This document shows positions 38,202 through 48,200 of a stretch of 64,000 nucleotides of DNA, piece by piece. The stretch is from JAGQOZ01 sp041399205. GTDB lineage: Bacteria > Planctomycetota > Planctomycetia > Pirellulales > Pirellulaceae. Location: contig JAWKTK010000006.1 in assembly GCA_041399205.1 (NCBI GenBank), forward strand, positions 301,973 to 365,972. The letters are read 5' to 3'. How positions within the stretch are numbered: position 1 is the first letter of the stretch; each line of letters starts with the position of its first letter. The position numbers were made by a program, and so were the translations under genes. The notes beneath the pieces are model-generated. The model had not been told where the DNA came from and searched no databases. It saw only the letters and a list, made by a program, of their open reading frames with translations.

Positions 38202-40747
38202 TAGAAGTCTTGGAAAAAGTCATCCACGGCCAAGACACGAAGATTCCGCTTCAGGTTCGGTCCTACCGAGCGACTATCTTCCGCTGCATCCCAGTGGCGG
38301 TCAATTGGGGACGTGCGGTTTGTGCGAAAGACACTGTCCATACGATTCACCGTCCACGGCACCGCTGCGGCCACATACGTTCCTTGCTGAAACGCAAAGA
38401 CCAAATCTTGTGTAGAAAACTCACCGTCTCCGTTCCAGTCACCTTCTTCAAACGTAGAATTCTCCGCAACGCCATCTTCATATTCGCCGGCCTGAAACAC
38501 AGCCACCAAATCCGCGGAATTGAAGATGCCGTCTCCCGTCGAATCGCCTGCCACGCGAACCGCGCGAGCCTGACTTCCGGGCGTTCCACCCACAATACTG
38601 GCCTGCCACGCTTGCCGGACAAACCATTGTTCGCCACTGCCCACCGGATCAATCAATTCCAGAGAACTTCCCGCGCCATCCGTGTCTGGATACCAATTGT
38701 CATCATACTGAAATTGCAGCAAAATCCCGTCGCTGTTTTCCACGGTCAGGTATTCGCCGCCGTTGCTGAGTTTGCCGTTCCATTGTCCGGCCACCGGTAA
38801 TTCTGTCCCATACCGCATGACAAACGCGTCTTGGTTTTCCACCAGAATCAATCGTTCGCCTGGCGAAAGCCGCTGCCAATCACTTCCTGCAAAATCAAAC
38901 GCCACGCCCTGTTCGCTGCCGTCGATCAATACTTCCACCAACTTCACATCATCTAGACGAATCACTTGATCGGAAACATTCATCAGCTCCAGAAATTCAA
39001 ATTCGTCGGCATCGGCAAAACCAGCCGCGATTTCTGCTTCCGACGGTGATCCGGGATGATAATGGATTTCTGAAATACGCAGCGAACGATCATCCGCCGC
39101 CACGCTGGGCGCCAAAAACGTGGTGTCATTTAAAGCCGACCATTCACCAGCCAGCCATGTGCGAGCCTTCACGGTGACGTCACCTGCCAGCGCGAATGGA
39201 CCATCAAACAGCTTGGCCGAACCGGAAATATTGCCGCCAGGCAGACGAGGATCACTGCCGTCGGTGGTGTAGTAGATGACGCCGTCCGGCGCGGTCATGG
39301 CCAGTTGAAAACCAGCGGCGTATTCTCCACCGTGCTGACTAAAGGTGGGTGCCACTGTATCTGGATAGAGGCCTCGGCGGCGCAGTTGCTGCAAGACGAT
39401 GTCCGTGCGTCTTGGAAACCAGGTTCGCTGCAAGCGATCTAATTCCGCCTTCCATTCTCGATCTGGAGTATACGGCCGAGATCTTCGTTTGGCGTCGCCC
39501 CAACGAGCGGATTCGGCGGCCAGCGGGATTTCGATTTCGGCGGCAAATTTCAGCCATCTCGCTTCGGCAGCTGCCGGTGTGAGCGTCCCGTCATTAAAGA
39601 AATGTTCATTAATGAGATCGGCGAACATCAGACGATATTCTTCGTTGCGGCTCAGTCGTTGATGCAATTCGGATGGTTGATTGGAATTGTTGAAGGTGGT
39701 GCGATCGGTGTTGACCGAAACAAACGTTCGTTCGGCATCCCACGTAAAGAACTGAAACTGCGCCCCGTCGTCTCGCTTCCGACCTCCAAACCAATTGTTC
39801 TGATCCCAATCGGTGTTGGCCGCATAAAAACCAATCAACAAATAATCCGCCAACGCCGGAAGATCGATAAATTGCTGGATGGCTTGGTACGATTCAGCCG
39901 ATTCCGTGTCGGTTCGCGCAATCCGCATCATTTGGTCCCAAGCATCACGATTTCCGTCTACGGTTTCGTTCTTATGCGCCAAAACGTCATAGTCTGCTGG
40001 TTCGCCACCCAAGTGTTCGGCAAAAAACGACGCGTTCACTCGTTCAAAGATATGATACAATCCCCAATACAAACCGTTGATGTACAAATGGACATATCGC
40101 TGCGAAACGGTGAAACGCCCCATTTCTCGCTGCGTTTCCCGACTCCATTGATCTCGAATATACTGAGCTTGACCCTGCTGAGTGGCATTGGGATGAAACC
40201 ACGAATCACCATTTCCGCCTCGCAAGATAAACGTATCAAACTGATCCACATCGGATTCCGGAAACAGTGGAAATTCCAGCTTGGACGCGCCGTAGCGTTC
40301 TTTGAACAACAGACGCATGTTGTGTTTGGGACGATCGGGATTCCGACTGGCGTTGCCTTGCATCCGCAGTCCCGCGTCAATCTGAATTTGCTGGACGCCC
40401 TGTTCGGTAATCCATTCCATCGACACGGGCCGCTCCCACGCAACGCCTCGACTCTGCGGATTCGACTGAATCCCCGTTTCTCGATCAAACAAATGTGCCG
40501 CGTCTGTGACTAACGAAATGGACGGATGCGATTGCGGGCCGGTCGCACATTGGGATTGTAAAATTCGAAGTGGTATCGGTGGCCACGCGAGCATCCGACC
40601 CATGTGACTCTGCTCGTCCGGCAGCGACCCACGTATCTGGAAAGCCTTCAGGTAACGCCGGTTGAGACAGCACTTGATCCAAGAACAAGTAACTGTAAGT
40701 GGTGACGGCAGACGGCAGTAATCCGTCTGGAAGACTCGTGCCCGCAA
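38195..40747 (-). CDS. CotH-kinase / lamin-tail / dockerin-like C-terminal part of a giant surface protein
   Basis: The longest readable piece of the broken giant gene ending at 38195, 850 codons. After a scrambled start (about 85 codons with frame changes) it contains a CotH kinase-like domain: GVAWERPVSMEW, LRMQGNASRNPDRPKHNMRLLFKERYGASKLEFPLF, TFILRGGNGDSWFH, YVHLYINGLYWGLYHIFERV, and later TDWDQNNWFGGRK and FFTWDAERTF. A chitobiase-C-like unit (GVIYYTTDGSDPRLPGG) follows, then a lamin-tail domain (LRISEIHYHPGSPSEAEIAAGFADADEFEFLELMNVS) and two EF-hand/dockerin-like repeats (STGDGIFNSADLVAVFQAGEYEDG, WNGDGEFSTQDLVFAFQQGTYV). The expected location is the cell surface. CotH domains phosphorylate proteins in Bacillus; the role in planctomycetes is unknown. 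Confidence 0.85.
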   Translation of the reverse strand: MRARVFQTDYCRLPSPLTVTCSWIKCCLNRRYLKAFQIRGSLPDEQSHMGRMLAWPPIPLRILQSQCATGPQSHPSISLVTDAAHLFDRETGIQSNPQSRGVAWERPVSMEWITEQGVQQIQIDAGLRMQGNASRNPDRPKHNMRLLFKERYGASKLEFPLFPESDVDQFDTFILRGGNGDSWFHPNATQQGQAQYIRDQWSRETQREMGRFTVSQRYVHLYINGLYWGLYHIFERVNASFFAEHLGGEPADYDVLAHKNETVDGNRDAWDQMMRIARTDTESAESYQAIQQFIDLPALADYLLIGFYAANTDWDQNNWFGGRKRDDGAQFQFFTWDAERTFVSVNTDRTTFNNSNQPSELHQRLSRNEEYRLMFADLINEHFFNDGTLTPAAAEARWLKFAAEIEIPLAAESARWGDAKRRSRPYTPDREWKAELDRLQRTWFPRRTDIVLQQLRRRGLYPDTVAPTFSQHGGEYAAGFQLAMTAPDGVIYYTTDGSDPRLPGGNISGSAKLFDGPFALAGDVTVKARTWLAGEWSALNDTTFLAPSVAADDRSLRISEIHYHPGSPSEAEIAAGFADADEFEFLELMNVSDQVIRLDDVKLVEVLIDGSEQGVAFDFAGSDWQRLSPGERLILVENQDAFVMRYGTELPVAGQWNGKLSNGGEYLTVENSDGILLQFQYDDNWYPDTDGAGSSLELIDPVGSGEQWFVRQAWQASIVGGTPGSQARAVRVAGDSTGDGIFNSADLVAVFQAGEYEDGVAENSTFEEGDWNGDGEFSTQDLVFAFQQGTYVAAAVPWTVNRMDSVFRTNRTSPIDRHWDAAEDSRSVGPNLKRNLRVLAVDDFFQDFYC

Positions 40748-40760
40748 GGTGACGGTTCGT

Positions 40761-41000
40761 TCAATCGAAATCCGGTTCGCCCGTATAGACCAAGCCGGTT
40801 TCGGGCGAAGGAGTAGAACTGTCCAGCGAATAATAGATGGTCCCGCCGGCAGAATCGGTGGTCAGCGTTACCGCAAACGGCGAGTCGAAGTAGCCGGCCG
40901 GAATGTCGGCTACCGCAGGAGAAGTTTCGATGCCGGCTTTGAGTTTCCGAAACGTTCGGCGCGGCCGGGCGTCGGCGAAATCAAGAATACTGAAATTCAC
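40761..41000 (-). pseudogene. Chitobiase-C-like fragment of the giant CotH protein
   Basis: Minus-strand frame with ILDFADARPRRTFRKLKAGIETSPAVADIPAGYFDSPFAVTLTTDSAGGTIYYSLDSSTPSPETGLVYTGEP, a classic 'G.Y..PF.V.L.T...G..IYY..D.S.PS' unit that precedes the CotH domain in this protein class. It ends in a TGA; the next frame continues with LPDGLLPSAVTTYSYLFLDQVLSQPALPEGFPDTW, the expected link to CotH. It is not an independent gene. Confidence 0.6.
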
Positions 41001-41406
41001 CGTCCATCAAACCGTAGGCAACATCCGCCACTTGCGGCGGAATCATGGGTGCAAATTCTTGAATCAATTCGCCCGAAGTGGACAACAGCGCCCAAGTAGT
41101 CCCCGGTTTCTCCGCTGAGCTTGGAAATTGGTGTAGTACAGCCCAATTTCGAGTAGGATGGTATCCATCAGTATCCAAGCCCGATGCAAAAATGACCAAG
41201 TAGCCATTGGCTGGAATCGACACTCCGTTCGGCACGGTCCAAACGTCTTGATGATTCGAGTCGTCGGTGAGCTGATAGCCGGAAAGATCCAAGTCGGCAC
41301 TGGTCAGATTCTGCAACTCAATCCAATCCCCAGACTTCCTGTTCGCCCGGAACAAAACAGTCATCGGGATGGAGCCGAGAGTTCGCGTGACCAAGGGATT
41401 CTGCAC
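40981..41406 (-). pseudogene. Lamin-tail-domain fragment of the giant CotH protein
   Basis: A 141-codon frame with a complete lamin-tail (LTD) domain: GDWIELQNLTSADLDLSGYQLTDDSNHQDVWTVPNGVSIPANGYLVIFASGLDTDGYHPTRNWAVLHQFPSSAEKPGTTWALLSTSGELIQEF. Its natural upstream partner VSLYVGRSPVQISEVMLASAES is in another frame just before it. LTD domains in secreted bacterial proteins are thought to be binding modules. Part of the same broken gene. Confidence 0.6.
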
Positions 41407-41514
41407 TGGCCAACATCACCTCGCTGATCTGTACCGGCGAACGTCCTACGTACAAGGAAACGATGCCAGTTGCCTGGGCGCCCAATGTCATCCTGCACCA
41501 CATATTGAAATTGA

Positions 41515-42051
41515 TCACGTCCAACGAATCCGTTGTTCGGCACATAGACAAACGAACCGTCGGCATTCCAGGTCAATTGGCCGTGTTCCGGATTCTTTGG
41601 TATGCTGCGAACCATCAACGTTGGGCTGTACATCCGTCGTTGGCCAAATGCCTCGAAGCGGAATCGACCGATAATGTTTCGCCGGCAGCCGTAAAGTACG
41701 TTTCAGGCACAGCCGGGCATCATTGACGGCAGTGACCAGCAGCGTGACTTCGGCCACCGCAGATTCGTCCACGCCGTCGGAAACGGAATAAGTAAAAGAC
41801 GTTTGCCCGACAAAATCGGTTGGCGGAATAAACCGCCAGCCGCCTTCTTCGACCATCAGCGAACCGACATCTGGTTCGGACAAAATAGTAACCGACAACG
41901 CCTGACCATCGGCATCCATGTCGTTGGCCAAGATCGATTCGACAAACGACGCCTGAAAAACCGAATCTTCGGTCAGTGACAAAACATCGTCACTCGCTTG
42001 CGGTGCGGTGTTGATAACGATTTCGACTGGTATCGGCGACGACAACTCCAC
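41515..42051 (-). pseudogene. Cadherin-like tandem repeat fragment of the giant CotH protein
   Basis: The first 110 codons give one cadherin-like/VCBS-type repeat: ELSSPIPVEIVINTAPQASDDVLSLTEDSVFQASFVESILANDMDADGQALSVTILSEPDVGSLMVEEGGWRFIPPTDFVGQTSFTYSVSDGVDESAVAEVTLLVTAVNDA. After VNDA the frame is lost and the continuation (next repeat, VPNNGFVGRDQFQYVVQDD) lies in a third frame at about 41390-41600. These Asp-rich repeats usually bind calcium and build long extracellular stalks. Confidence 0.6.
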
Positions 42052-43352
42052 TCCATCATCAATCCGATAGGTAAACGCATAAGTGATCCCGCTTGTCGCT
42101 GCGGATCAGGCGTAAAACCTCCATCCGGCCGTAACGTAAACGGCACGTTGCTGATCCCATCTGCCAAGACAGCCGTCATGGGCAAGTTATCGATATGATT
42201 CGTTGGACGAAGACCGCCCACGAGCGGGATGTTGAGCTGCCGATCAGGCGTCGACTTGTATTGATCCGCAACTCCCGTGGCCGGATCCATATGTTGGCAA
42301 CACATGGATGGTGACTGTGGTAGGTTCGGATAGCCCAAAGTCGACTGCGGCGTAGGTGAACGAATCGGTTCATGAAAATTAGGAAGCGGAGAATAAATGA
42401 TCGAACCATTCGGCCTGAAGCTGACTTCACCGTGCCCCGGTTGCGATACCACTTCGGCCGTCAAATCATCTCCGTCCGCGTCGACGTCATTCGCCAAGAC
42501 GCCATTGTCGGGCAGGACGAACAGAACGCCGTCTTCGTCTACTTGATATTGATCGGGAAAGGCCTGAGGCGATTGATTGTTGTAGTACGCGTCTAATTCG
42601 GTTCGCAACGCAGATTGTTCGGCCGCATCCAAAGCACCGTCGTAGATGCGAACTTCGGCAATGTCACCAATAAAGACTTGCTGCGAATCGACTCCCACGC
42701 CAAAGAACAAGTCCACGGCAACTCGCGGATTCAGCGTCGCACCGCCAACAGTCACTGGCGGACCATCATCTACGGCCAATGACAGCGTATCGCCGGAACG
42801 AACCATGGTTACCAAATGCGGCTGGCCATCGGTGACAGGCATATTCGAAAACAGGCTGGTAGTGGTTCCCAAAAAACCCGCACCTAAACCCGTGCTAATG
42901 CGACCGTCTGGATGCAGCGTCAAACCCCAATCGTCATTGAAGCCCAATTGGTTCATGTGCACCAAGCCAGTGCCGGTGTTCCAAGTGACGCCGTCACCGT
43001 CCGCTGCCTTACCATTCGATTGAAACAAGACCGCGACACTAAAATCATTGGCGCCCGACAAAGGGTTGTCTGATTTGCCAACTTGCAGCCAGTCTTTCGA
43101 ACCCGCTTGGTCAAATCGCACGACTGGCCGACGGCCCATGGCTTCGTTTATCAAGGTAGGCGAACCGAATGCGTCTGCCGAAATCCCCGAAATTCGATCG
43201 GACCATTCCATGACGACGGCGTCTTCAAGTGACGCCGACACTCCTTGGTCTGCAACCCAATGAGCAACTAAGTCTCCGGCCAGTAGATCACGTCGTTCCA
43301 AGAATTCCAGTTGAGCCGAACGATGATCCGCTCCTCGGCGACAAAGTTTCAT
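41973..43352 (-). CDS. N-terminal LamG and cadherin-like part of the giant CotH surface protein
   Basis: Start of the broken giant gene. Residues 1-30 hold the planctomycete export motif LEFLERRDLLAGDLVAHW. A concanavalin/LamG-like domain follows: VVRFDQAGSKDWLQVGKSDNPLSGANDFSVAVLFQSNG, WGLTLHPDGRISTGLG, DTLSLAVDDGPPVTVGG, IGDIAEVRIYDGALDAAEQSALRTELDAYY. Then comes the first cadherin-like repeat (DEDGVLFVLPDNGVLANDVDADGDDLTAEVVSQPGHGEVSFRPNGSIIYSPLPNFH). From about 42370 the frame alternates, so residues after 'LPNFHEP' are partly nonsense; GVADQYKSTP...LRPDGGFT is back in frame. The whole gene (38195-43352) would encode about 1,700 residues. Confidence 0.8.
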   Translation of the reverse strand: MKLCRRGADHRSAQLEFLERRDLLAGDLVAHWVADQGVSASLEDAVVMEWSDRISGISADAFGSPTLINEAMGRRPVVRFDQAGSKDWLQVGKSDNPLSGANDFSVAVLFQSNGKAADGDGVTWNTGTGLVHMNQLGFNDDWGLTLHPDGRISTGLGAGFLGTTTSLFSNMPVTDGQPHLVTMVRSGDTLSLAVDDGPPVTVGGATLNPRVAVDLFFGVGVDSQQVFIGDIAEVRIYDGALDAAEQSALRTELDAYYNNQSPQAFPDQYQVDEDGVLFVLPDNGVLANDVDADGDDLTAEVVSQPGHGEVSFRPNGSIIYSPLPNFHEPIRSPTPQSTLGYPNLPQSPSMCCQHMDPATGVADQYKSTPDRQLNIPLVGGLRPTNHIDNLPMTAVLADGISNVPFTLRPDGGFTPDPQRQAGSLMRLPIGLMMEWSCRRRYQSKSLSTPHRKRVTMFCH

Positions 43353-43548
43353 GCGGTTTCTCGACTTTCATGTTTCAATCGGGTGACGCGAGTTCAAGTA
43401 TTTCTTGTTGGTAATTTGCCATGCAACCATCCCGGTGAACTTGGCGAAAACGTGATATGATACCAGAAATTGCAGCTCTCCCCACCAACCAATTTCCTTC
43501 CACCACCACGTTGCCGCATTTGCGCGCGGCACGTAGATCGAGGCGAAA

Positions 43549-44277
43549 ATGATGACCCAACCAACGTTACGTTTCCTTGTCGCTGTCGTTTGTTTTCTGC
43601 ATGCTGTTTGCGTGACCGAGCTGTGTGGTCAAGACGAACCAGTCGAGCCAACGAAGACTGCGTCGCCGCAAGCTTCGCCAACCGTCGGTCCGACCGTACA
43701 GGTGGAATGCAGACTAGTGCAGGTCTTGCAAGTGGATCTGAATCGAGATTGGACGTCGACTCTGACCGGTTCCAAAGCGTACGTGAATGGAAAGCTGGAT
43801 GCCATGATTCAAGCGGGTGAATTGTTGCAAACGAATCGGATGCATTTAACGGCCATCGCTGGCAATCAAGCTCGATTGCAAACGGGCAAGCAAGAAAGCA
43901 TCGTGACCGCTCGGCAAGTTGGGGCCAACGGTCGAACCCTCACCAATTCCACTCGTCAAGCTACCGGAACGTCACTCGAATGCACACCGGAAGTGTTTGA
44001 CGACACAAAAATCATGTTGAATCTCTCGTTAGAAAAATCCGAATTCGCGCCCACCGTGGTTTCGGAATCTCCGGAAGACGAAGACGCTCCTGTCTCCACA
44101 CCTCCCATGCTCACTCAGGTGACAACGTCCCAAGTACGCTTGGTCAGTGGCACGGCCACCGTGGTTGCCGGAGTCAGTCAAGATAGTGGCGAACGACCCA
44201 ATCAATGGCTGATGGTGGTCTACGCCGATATCGTGTCCAGCGACCTGTCGGCCGAAGCGGAAGAGGATTCGCCCTAA
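43549..44277 (+). CDS. Secreted hypothetical protein
   Basis: A 242-residue protein with a signal peptide (MMTQPTLRFLVAVVCFLHAVCVTELCGQ). The mature part is mostly beta-strand in pattern: VQVECRLVQVLQVDLNRDW, then a Thr/Gln-rich middle, and TTSQVRLVSGTATVVAGVSQDSGERPNQWLMVVYADIVSS. The last block loosely resembles the 'V.V.DG.T...GG' strand pair of secretin C-termini, and the first resembles the 'V.V...F..V' strand of secretin N domains. A secretin-like or pilotin role is possible, since a secretin gene lies 1 kb away, but this is weak. Divergent from the giant surface-protein gene. Confidence 0.65.
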   Translation: MMTQPTLRFLVAVVCFLHAVCVTELCGQDEPVEPTKTASPQASPTVGPTVQVECRLVQVLQVDLNRDWTSTLTGSKAYVNGKLDAMIQAGELLQTNRMHLTAIAGNQARLQTGKQESIVTARQVGANGRTLTNSTRQATGTSLECTPEVFDDTKIMLNLSLEKSEFAPTVVSESPEDEDAPVSTPPMLTQVTTSQVRLVSGTATVVAGVSQDSGERPNQWLMVVYADIVSSDLSAEAEEDSP

Positions 44278-44352
44278 AATTCAAGGCAAGTCGATTCCGT
44301 CAGACGGTCGTGCTCGGCGGCACTTCGCAAAGCGTCGCCGCATGGTGGCCAA

Positions 44353-45069
44353 TTACCAAACACCTTGTTCGGTCAGTTGTTTCGTGGCTTGATCGGCCCA
44401 GCCTCGGTTGGCCGCCGGGCTGGCCGGACTTGGATGCAGGATTCGTCCCACTTGCTTTCCATCCGCCACCGCTGCCAAGCGTTTTTCCGCAAACGCACCC
44501 ACTCCGATCAACCAATCTGGATTCAATGCCTTGATCACGGCGGACAAATGTTTGTCACAGATCGCTTCCAGTTCGTTGCGTTCCGCCACGGGGAGTTTGT
44601 CGGGTGTGAAATTCCGAGCGGACTGTTCCATGAAGACGAGCGGACAATAGTTGGTCACAAAATGCTCTTCGAAGAAGCGGTCCGCCGAACCAAATTTCTC
44701 GGCGAACAAGCCCCAAAGCCGCTGACCGGAAACTTCGCTTCGCTGACACGCCAAACCTTCAATCGGACGTTTGGGATGTTCGTTTGCCGGCTTCTTGATC
44801 ACGGCATCGATCTGCAACCAATCTTTGACGGCGGTCACTTCGCCAAAAGGAACGCCCGTCTGAGCCATACCCCAAGGACCGGGATTCATGCCCAGAAACA
44901 GGATGCGGCATGTTGATCGCGCATACCGTTCTAGATACTGCTGATGAGCTTTCCAAGCGTATTGCAGCGGATTGTAAACGTGCGTGATGGGCGAAGAAAA
45001 ACCCAGCGTGTCGACCGCTTTGGCAAGCCGTTTCGCTGCAGTTACGCATTGTTTTCCAGCACTATCCAC
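44353..45069 (-). CDS. SMUG1-like uracil-DNA glycosylase
   Basis: A 238-residue DNA repair enzyme that removes uracil from DNA. Motif 1 reads GMNPGPWGMAQTGVPFGEV, the SMUG1 form with Asn as catalytic-site residue. NYCPL follows in the middle, and motif 2 reads HPSPASPAANRGW with the expected His. This set is the SMUG1 (family 3) signature, rather than Ung or family 4/5 enzymes, which carry Asp or Fe-S cysteines. SMUG1 homologues are known in some planctomycetes and were probably acquired horizontally. Length is normal. The gene is last on the strand before the secretin terminator region and appears monocistronic. Confidence 0.88.
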   Translation of the reverse strand: MDSAGKQCVTAAKRLAKAVDTLGFSSPITHVYNPLQYAWKAHQQYLERYARSTCRILFLGMNPGPWGMAQTGVPFGEVTAVKDWLQIDAVIKKPANEHPKRPIEGLACQRSEVSGQRLWGLFAEKFGSADRFFEEHFVTNYCPLVFMEQSARNFTPDKLPVAERNELEAICDKHLSAVIKALNPDWLIGVGAFAEKRLAAVADGKQVGRILHPSPASPAANRGWADQATKQLTEQGVW

Positions 45070-45208
45070 GTTGGTTCCTTTTGAGGGTTCAAAGCGTCAC
45101 GCGAGCTCCAGGCGCCTCGGTCTCCCGAAAATGGCTTGTCAACTCGGTCTCCCGTATGTTGTTCTTCACGCTACATCTCACGATTGTTTCTTGCGTTGCC
45201 AAACGAAA

Positions 45209-45234
45209 CAAGCCGACTGTTTCCAGCCGGCTTG
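45209..45234 (-). terminator. Rho-independent terminator of the secretin gene
   Basis: On the minus strand an 11-base-pair stem (CAAGCCGGCTG / CAGTCGGCTTG, with one G-T pair) closes a GAAA tetraloop and is followed by TTTCGTTT. It starts about 30 bases after the secretin stop codon. A stable tetraloop and U-rich tail make this a confident call. Confidence 0.85.
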
Positions 45235-45265
45235 CTTACGGTTTCTCAATCTACCGAAGGTTTCG

Positions 45266-48200
45266 CTATGGCAGCGAAACGCCCAGTTTTTCTTCTTCTT
45301 CTTCCTGGATGATGATTCGCGGAGTGACCATCATCATCAAGCTTTGTGTCGTACGTCCGATACCAACGTTCTTGAACAGTCGGTTGACGTATGGCAGTTT
45401 GCTCAGCATCGGCACACCCGTTTCGTTGCGGCCTTCGCTCAATCGCTTGATACCACCCAGCAGGATCGTACCGCCGTCCGGCACGCTGACCGTGGTGGAC
45501 ACCGATGTGAACGCGAACGTTGGCAACTGAACCGTGGTGCCCGTGACCAAGTCGTCGACACCATCGCCCGTCGTGTTGTCGTCCGTAGGATCGCCGTTTC
45601 CGTTACCGGTGAACGTGGTTCCTCGTCGAGTGCTTTCGAACGTGAACGTATCGACATCTCCGATGGTGCTGAAGAACGGTACCAGCGTCAGTCGAACAAA
45701 GCGGCGGTCCGGAGACACAACAGCTTGCACGTTGAGCTGAGTTCCTTCGTTCAGGATCACAATGATGGGCTGTTGAGCCGCAGCAAAGTCACCCACCACC
45801 GGCGTTACCGATTGCACGAATGGTCGTTGAGACGTATCGCTCACGGTCGCTTGCTGGCCATTGAACAGGGTTACCTTAGGAGCTTGCAAGACGTTCGTAC
45901 GGTTGTCACCGGTAGCGGCTTCGATCACGAAGAACGCTTCAATGTCGCTAAGGATGGCAAAGCCGAAGTTTGCTGCTCGAGCTGAGTCGAAACCGCCGAA
46001 AGCCGGCAACGCTGCCCCAAACGAGTCCTGTGTGAAGGCCAAGTCCAAGTCGGCAGTTGGGTTACCTTGTGGATCTAAGCCAATCGTGACACTTGGGCCA
46101 TCGTCATCACCGGGAATCGTCGTGACGTTGTCATCAATGTCAAAGTCAAAGTCGACACCGATTCGCTCAAAGAAGTTGTCGTTCAAGGTGATGAAGCGAA
46201 CTTCGATGGTGACCTGCAAGTCTTGCAGACGACGGAGCTGTTCCAACAGATCGGCAATCTGTTCGTGAACTTCCGAGGTGTTGCTGACCACGATACTCAA
46301 GTTGGTGGGGAACTCTTGAATCGAGCCTTCGCCGCCAAATTCGTCCCAAGAATCTGGGTCGATGGTTGCCGTGATCAATTCAATCAACGTGTCAAAATCG
46401 GCTTGAGCTGCACCGCCCATGCCACCTGGACCACCGGTGGCCCAACCGTAACCTTCCGTACCAGGACCCGTCGGTGGAACGCCATTGGGATTGTTGAACT
46501 GCGCCAACACGCCCGCGTTCAGACCACCGTTGGTGTCATTCGACGTGAGTGGAATCGGCACGGCAGCATTGTTGTTGCCATTTTGCGGTTGGTTGGGACG
46601 TTGCATGCGGAACGCTTCGTTCAATGCACCGGCCATACCGCTGTCGGCTCCTGGAATGAAGTTGGGAATCGGAATCACCAGATCCGCAACTTGGTACGTT
46701 TTTACTTGGACATTCTGGTCTCGAATACCAACACTGGTGATCTTCAGCACTTCGTCCTGAACCACATAGGTCAAACGAAATGGCTCCAGGATCAAGTTCA
46801 ACGCACTACGGAGTTGGACTTCATGGTTCAGGTTGATGGAAACCGGCATTTCGCTGGTCACACCTTCCGTCTCCATGCCCTTTGGATCCAAGTAGATGCT
46901 AATGTTGGCCAGATCGCTCAACTGTTGCACCACTTGGCTCAGCGGAGTTTCCGTGAAGGAAACATTCACTGGCTTGCGTAATGACCGTTGGATTTCAATC
47001 TCCGTTTCGGTCGGCATGCGTTCGCCTGCCTTGAGACCACGCTCTCGGCGAGTGATCAGGTCTCGCCAATATCGCGGGTCGCCGCCTTCCGGGAATTCCA
47101 TAAGGTTCTTTTCGCTCCACGGAATGGCCGCTCGATCCACATCGGTCAAAGCGTCGACAACGCCTTGCTCCATGCGTTCACGAATGGACATGCCCGTGAC
47201 AAATCGCTGAGCGAACCGGCTTTTCCACTTCATGGATTCGATAACTTCATTGTCACCGCCCAGTTCTTCTGCTTTCTTGGAAACCATGATGGCTTCCGCG
47301 AATCGTTCCTGGTCCATCAGTGTGTTGAATTCGTCCACCAGTTTGGCCAATTCGTCACTGACTTCCAGCTGTCGAACTCGGGCAAGATCAATCTGTTCCG
47401 TCACGGCTTGGTTTTGTTCGGCCTGTTCAATGCGAACTCGGTTCCGAGCAATAAACTCTTCCGTTTCGTTGATGCTGTTGTTGATGCGAACCAACAGTTG
47501 CTCTCGAGCGGTTTCCGGAAGTTCCGAATCAGCCACTTGATCGCGAAGTTCTTTCAGGCGATCCCAGGCTTTCCGAGGATCTTCGTCCAGTAGGCGACGA
47601 GCGGCCGCTTGTTCACGACCAACTTCTGTTACAAACCGGCGAACCAACTGTTGTTCGCCTGCAGTAAGCTTGGGCGTGCCGTCGTCTTCGCTGGATGGCG
47701 GCGTTCGCAACAGTTGCAAATGATCTTGCAAGCGTTGACGAGCAGCCGGATCCAATTGAGACTCTAACTGCCAAGCCTGTTGGAACAACGTTTTAGCTCG
47801 TTCCGTGTCTCGTTCACGCAACGCGTCTTCGCCCAGTTGCAGCAGTTCGCTGGCATTTTCGATCGGTCGACCGGTGACATTCGGCAGCGACGGATCGTCT
47901 GCGGCGAATGGATCACCAAGATCGTCCGAACCAGGTTCCGCTTGAGCCAGTTGGCCGACAGGACCGGTGGGCTGCAGCGCGGCAGCCGGTTGAACGTAAG
48001 CATTCGCGGTACCGTTGGTCGAATAAACGGCCGGTGCCACGCCCGGATCAGCCAGAGGCTGATTGGCGTTCGCCACACCCGCTTGCTGACGTACGCTTCG
48101 TTCGATTTCCAAAACCAGCATCCACGGCCGCGGATCGTTGGGGCCGAAGGCTTCGTCCGGAATTCGCATTTCGTAAGCCTGTTTGGCTAATACGTTAGCC

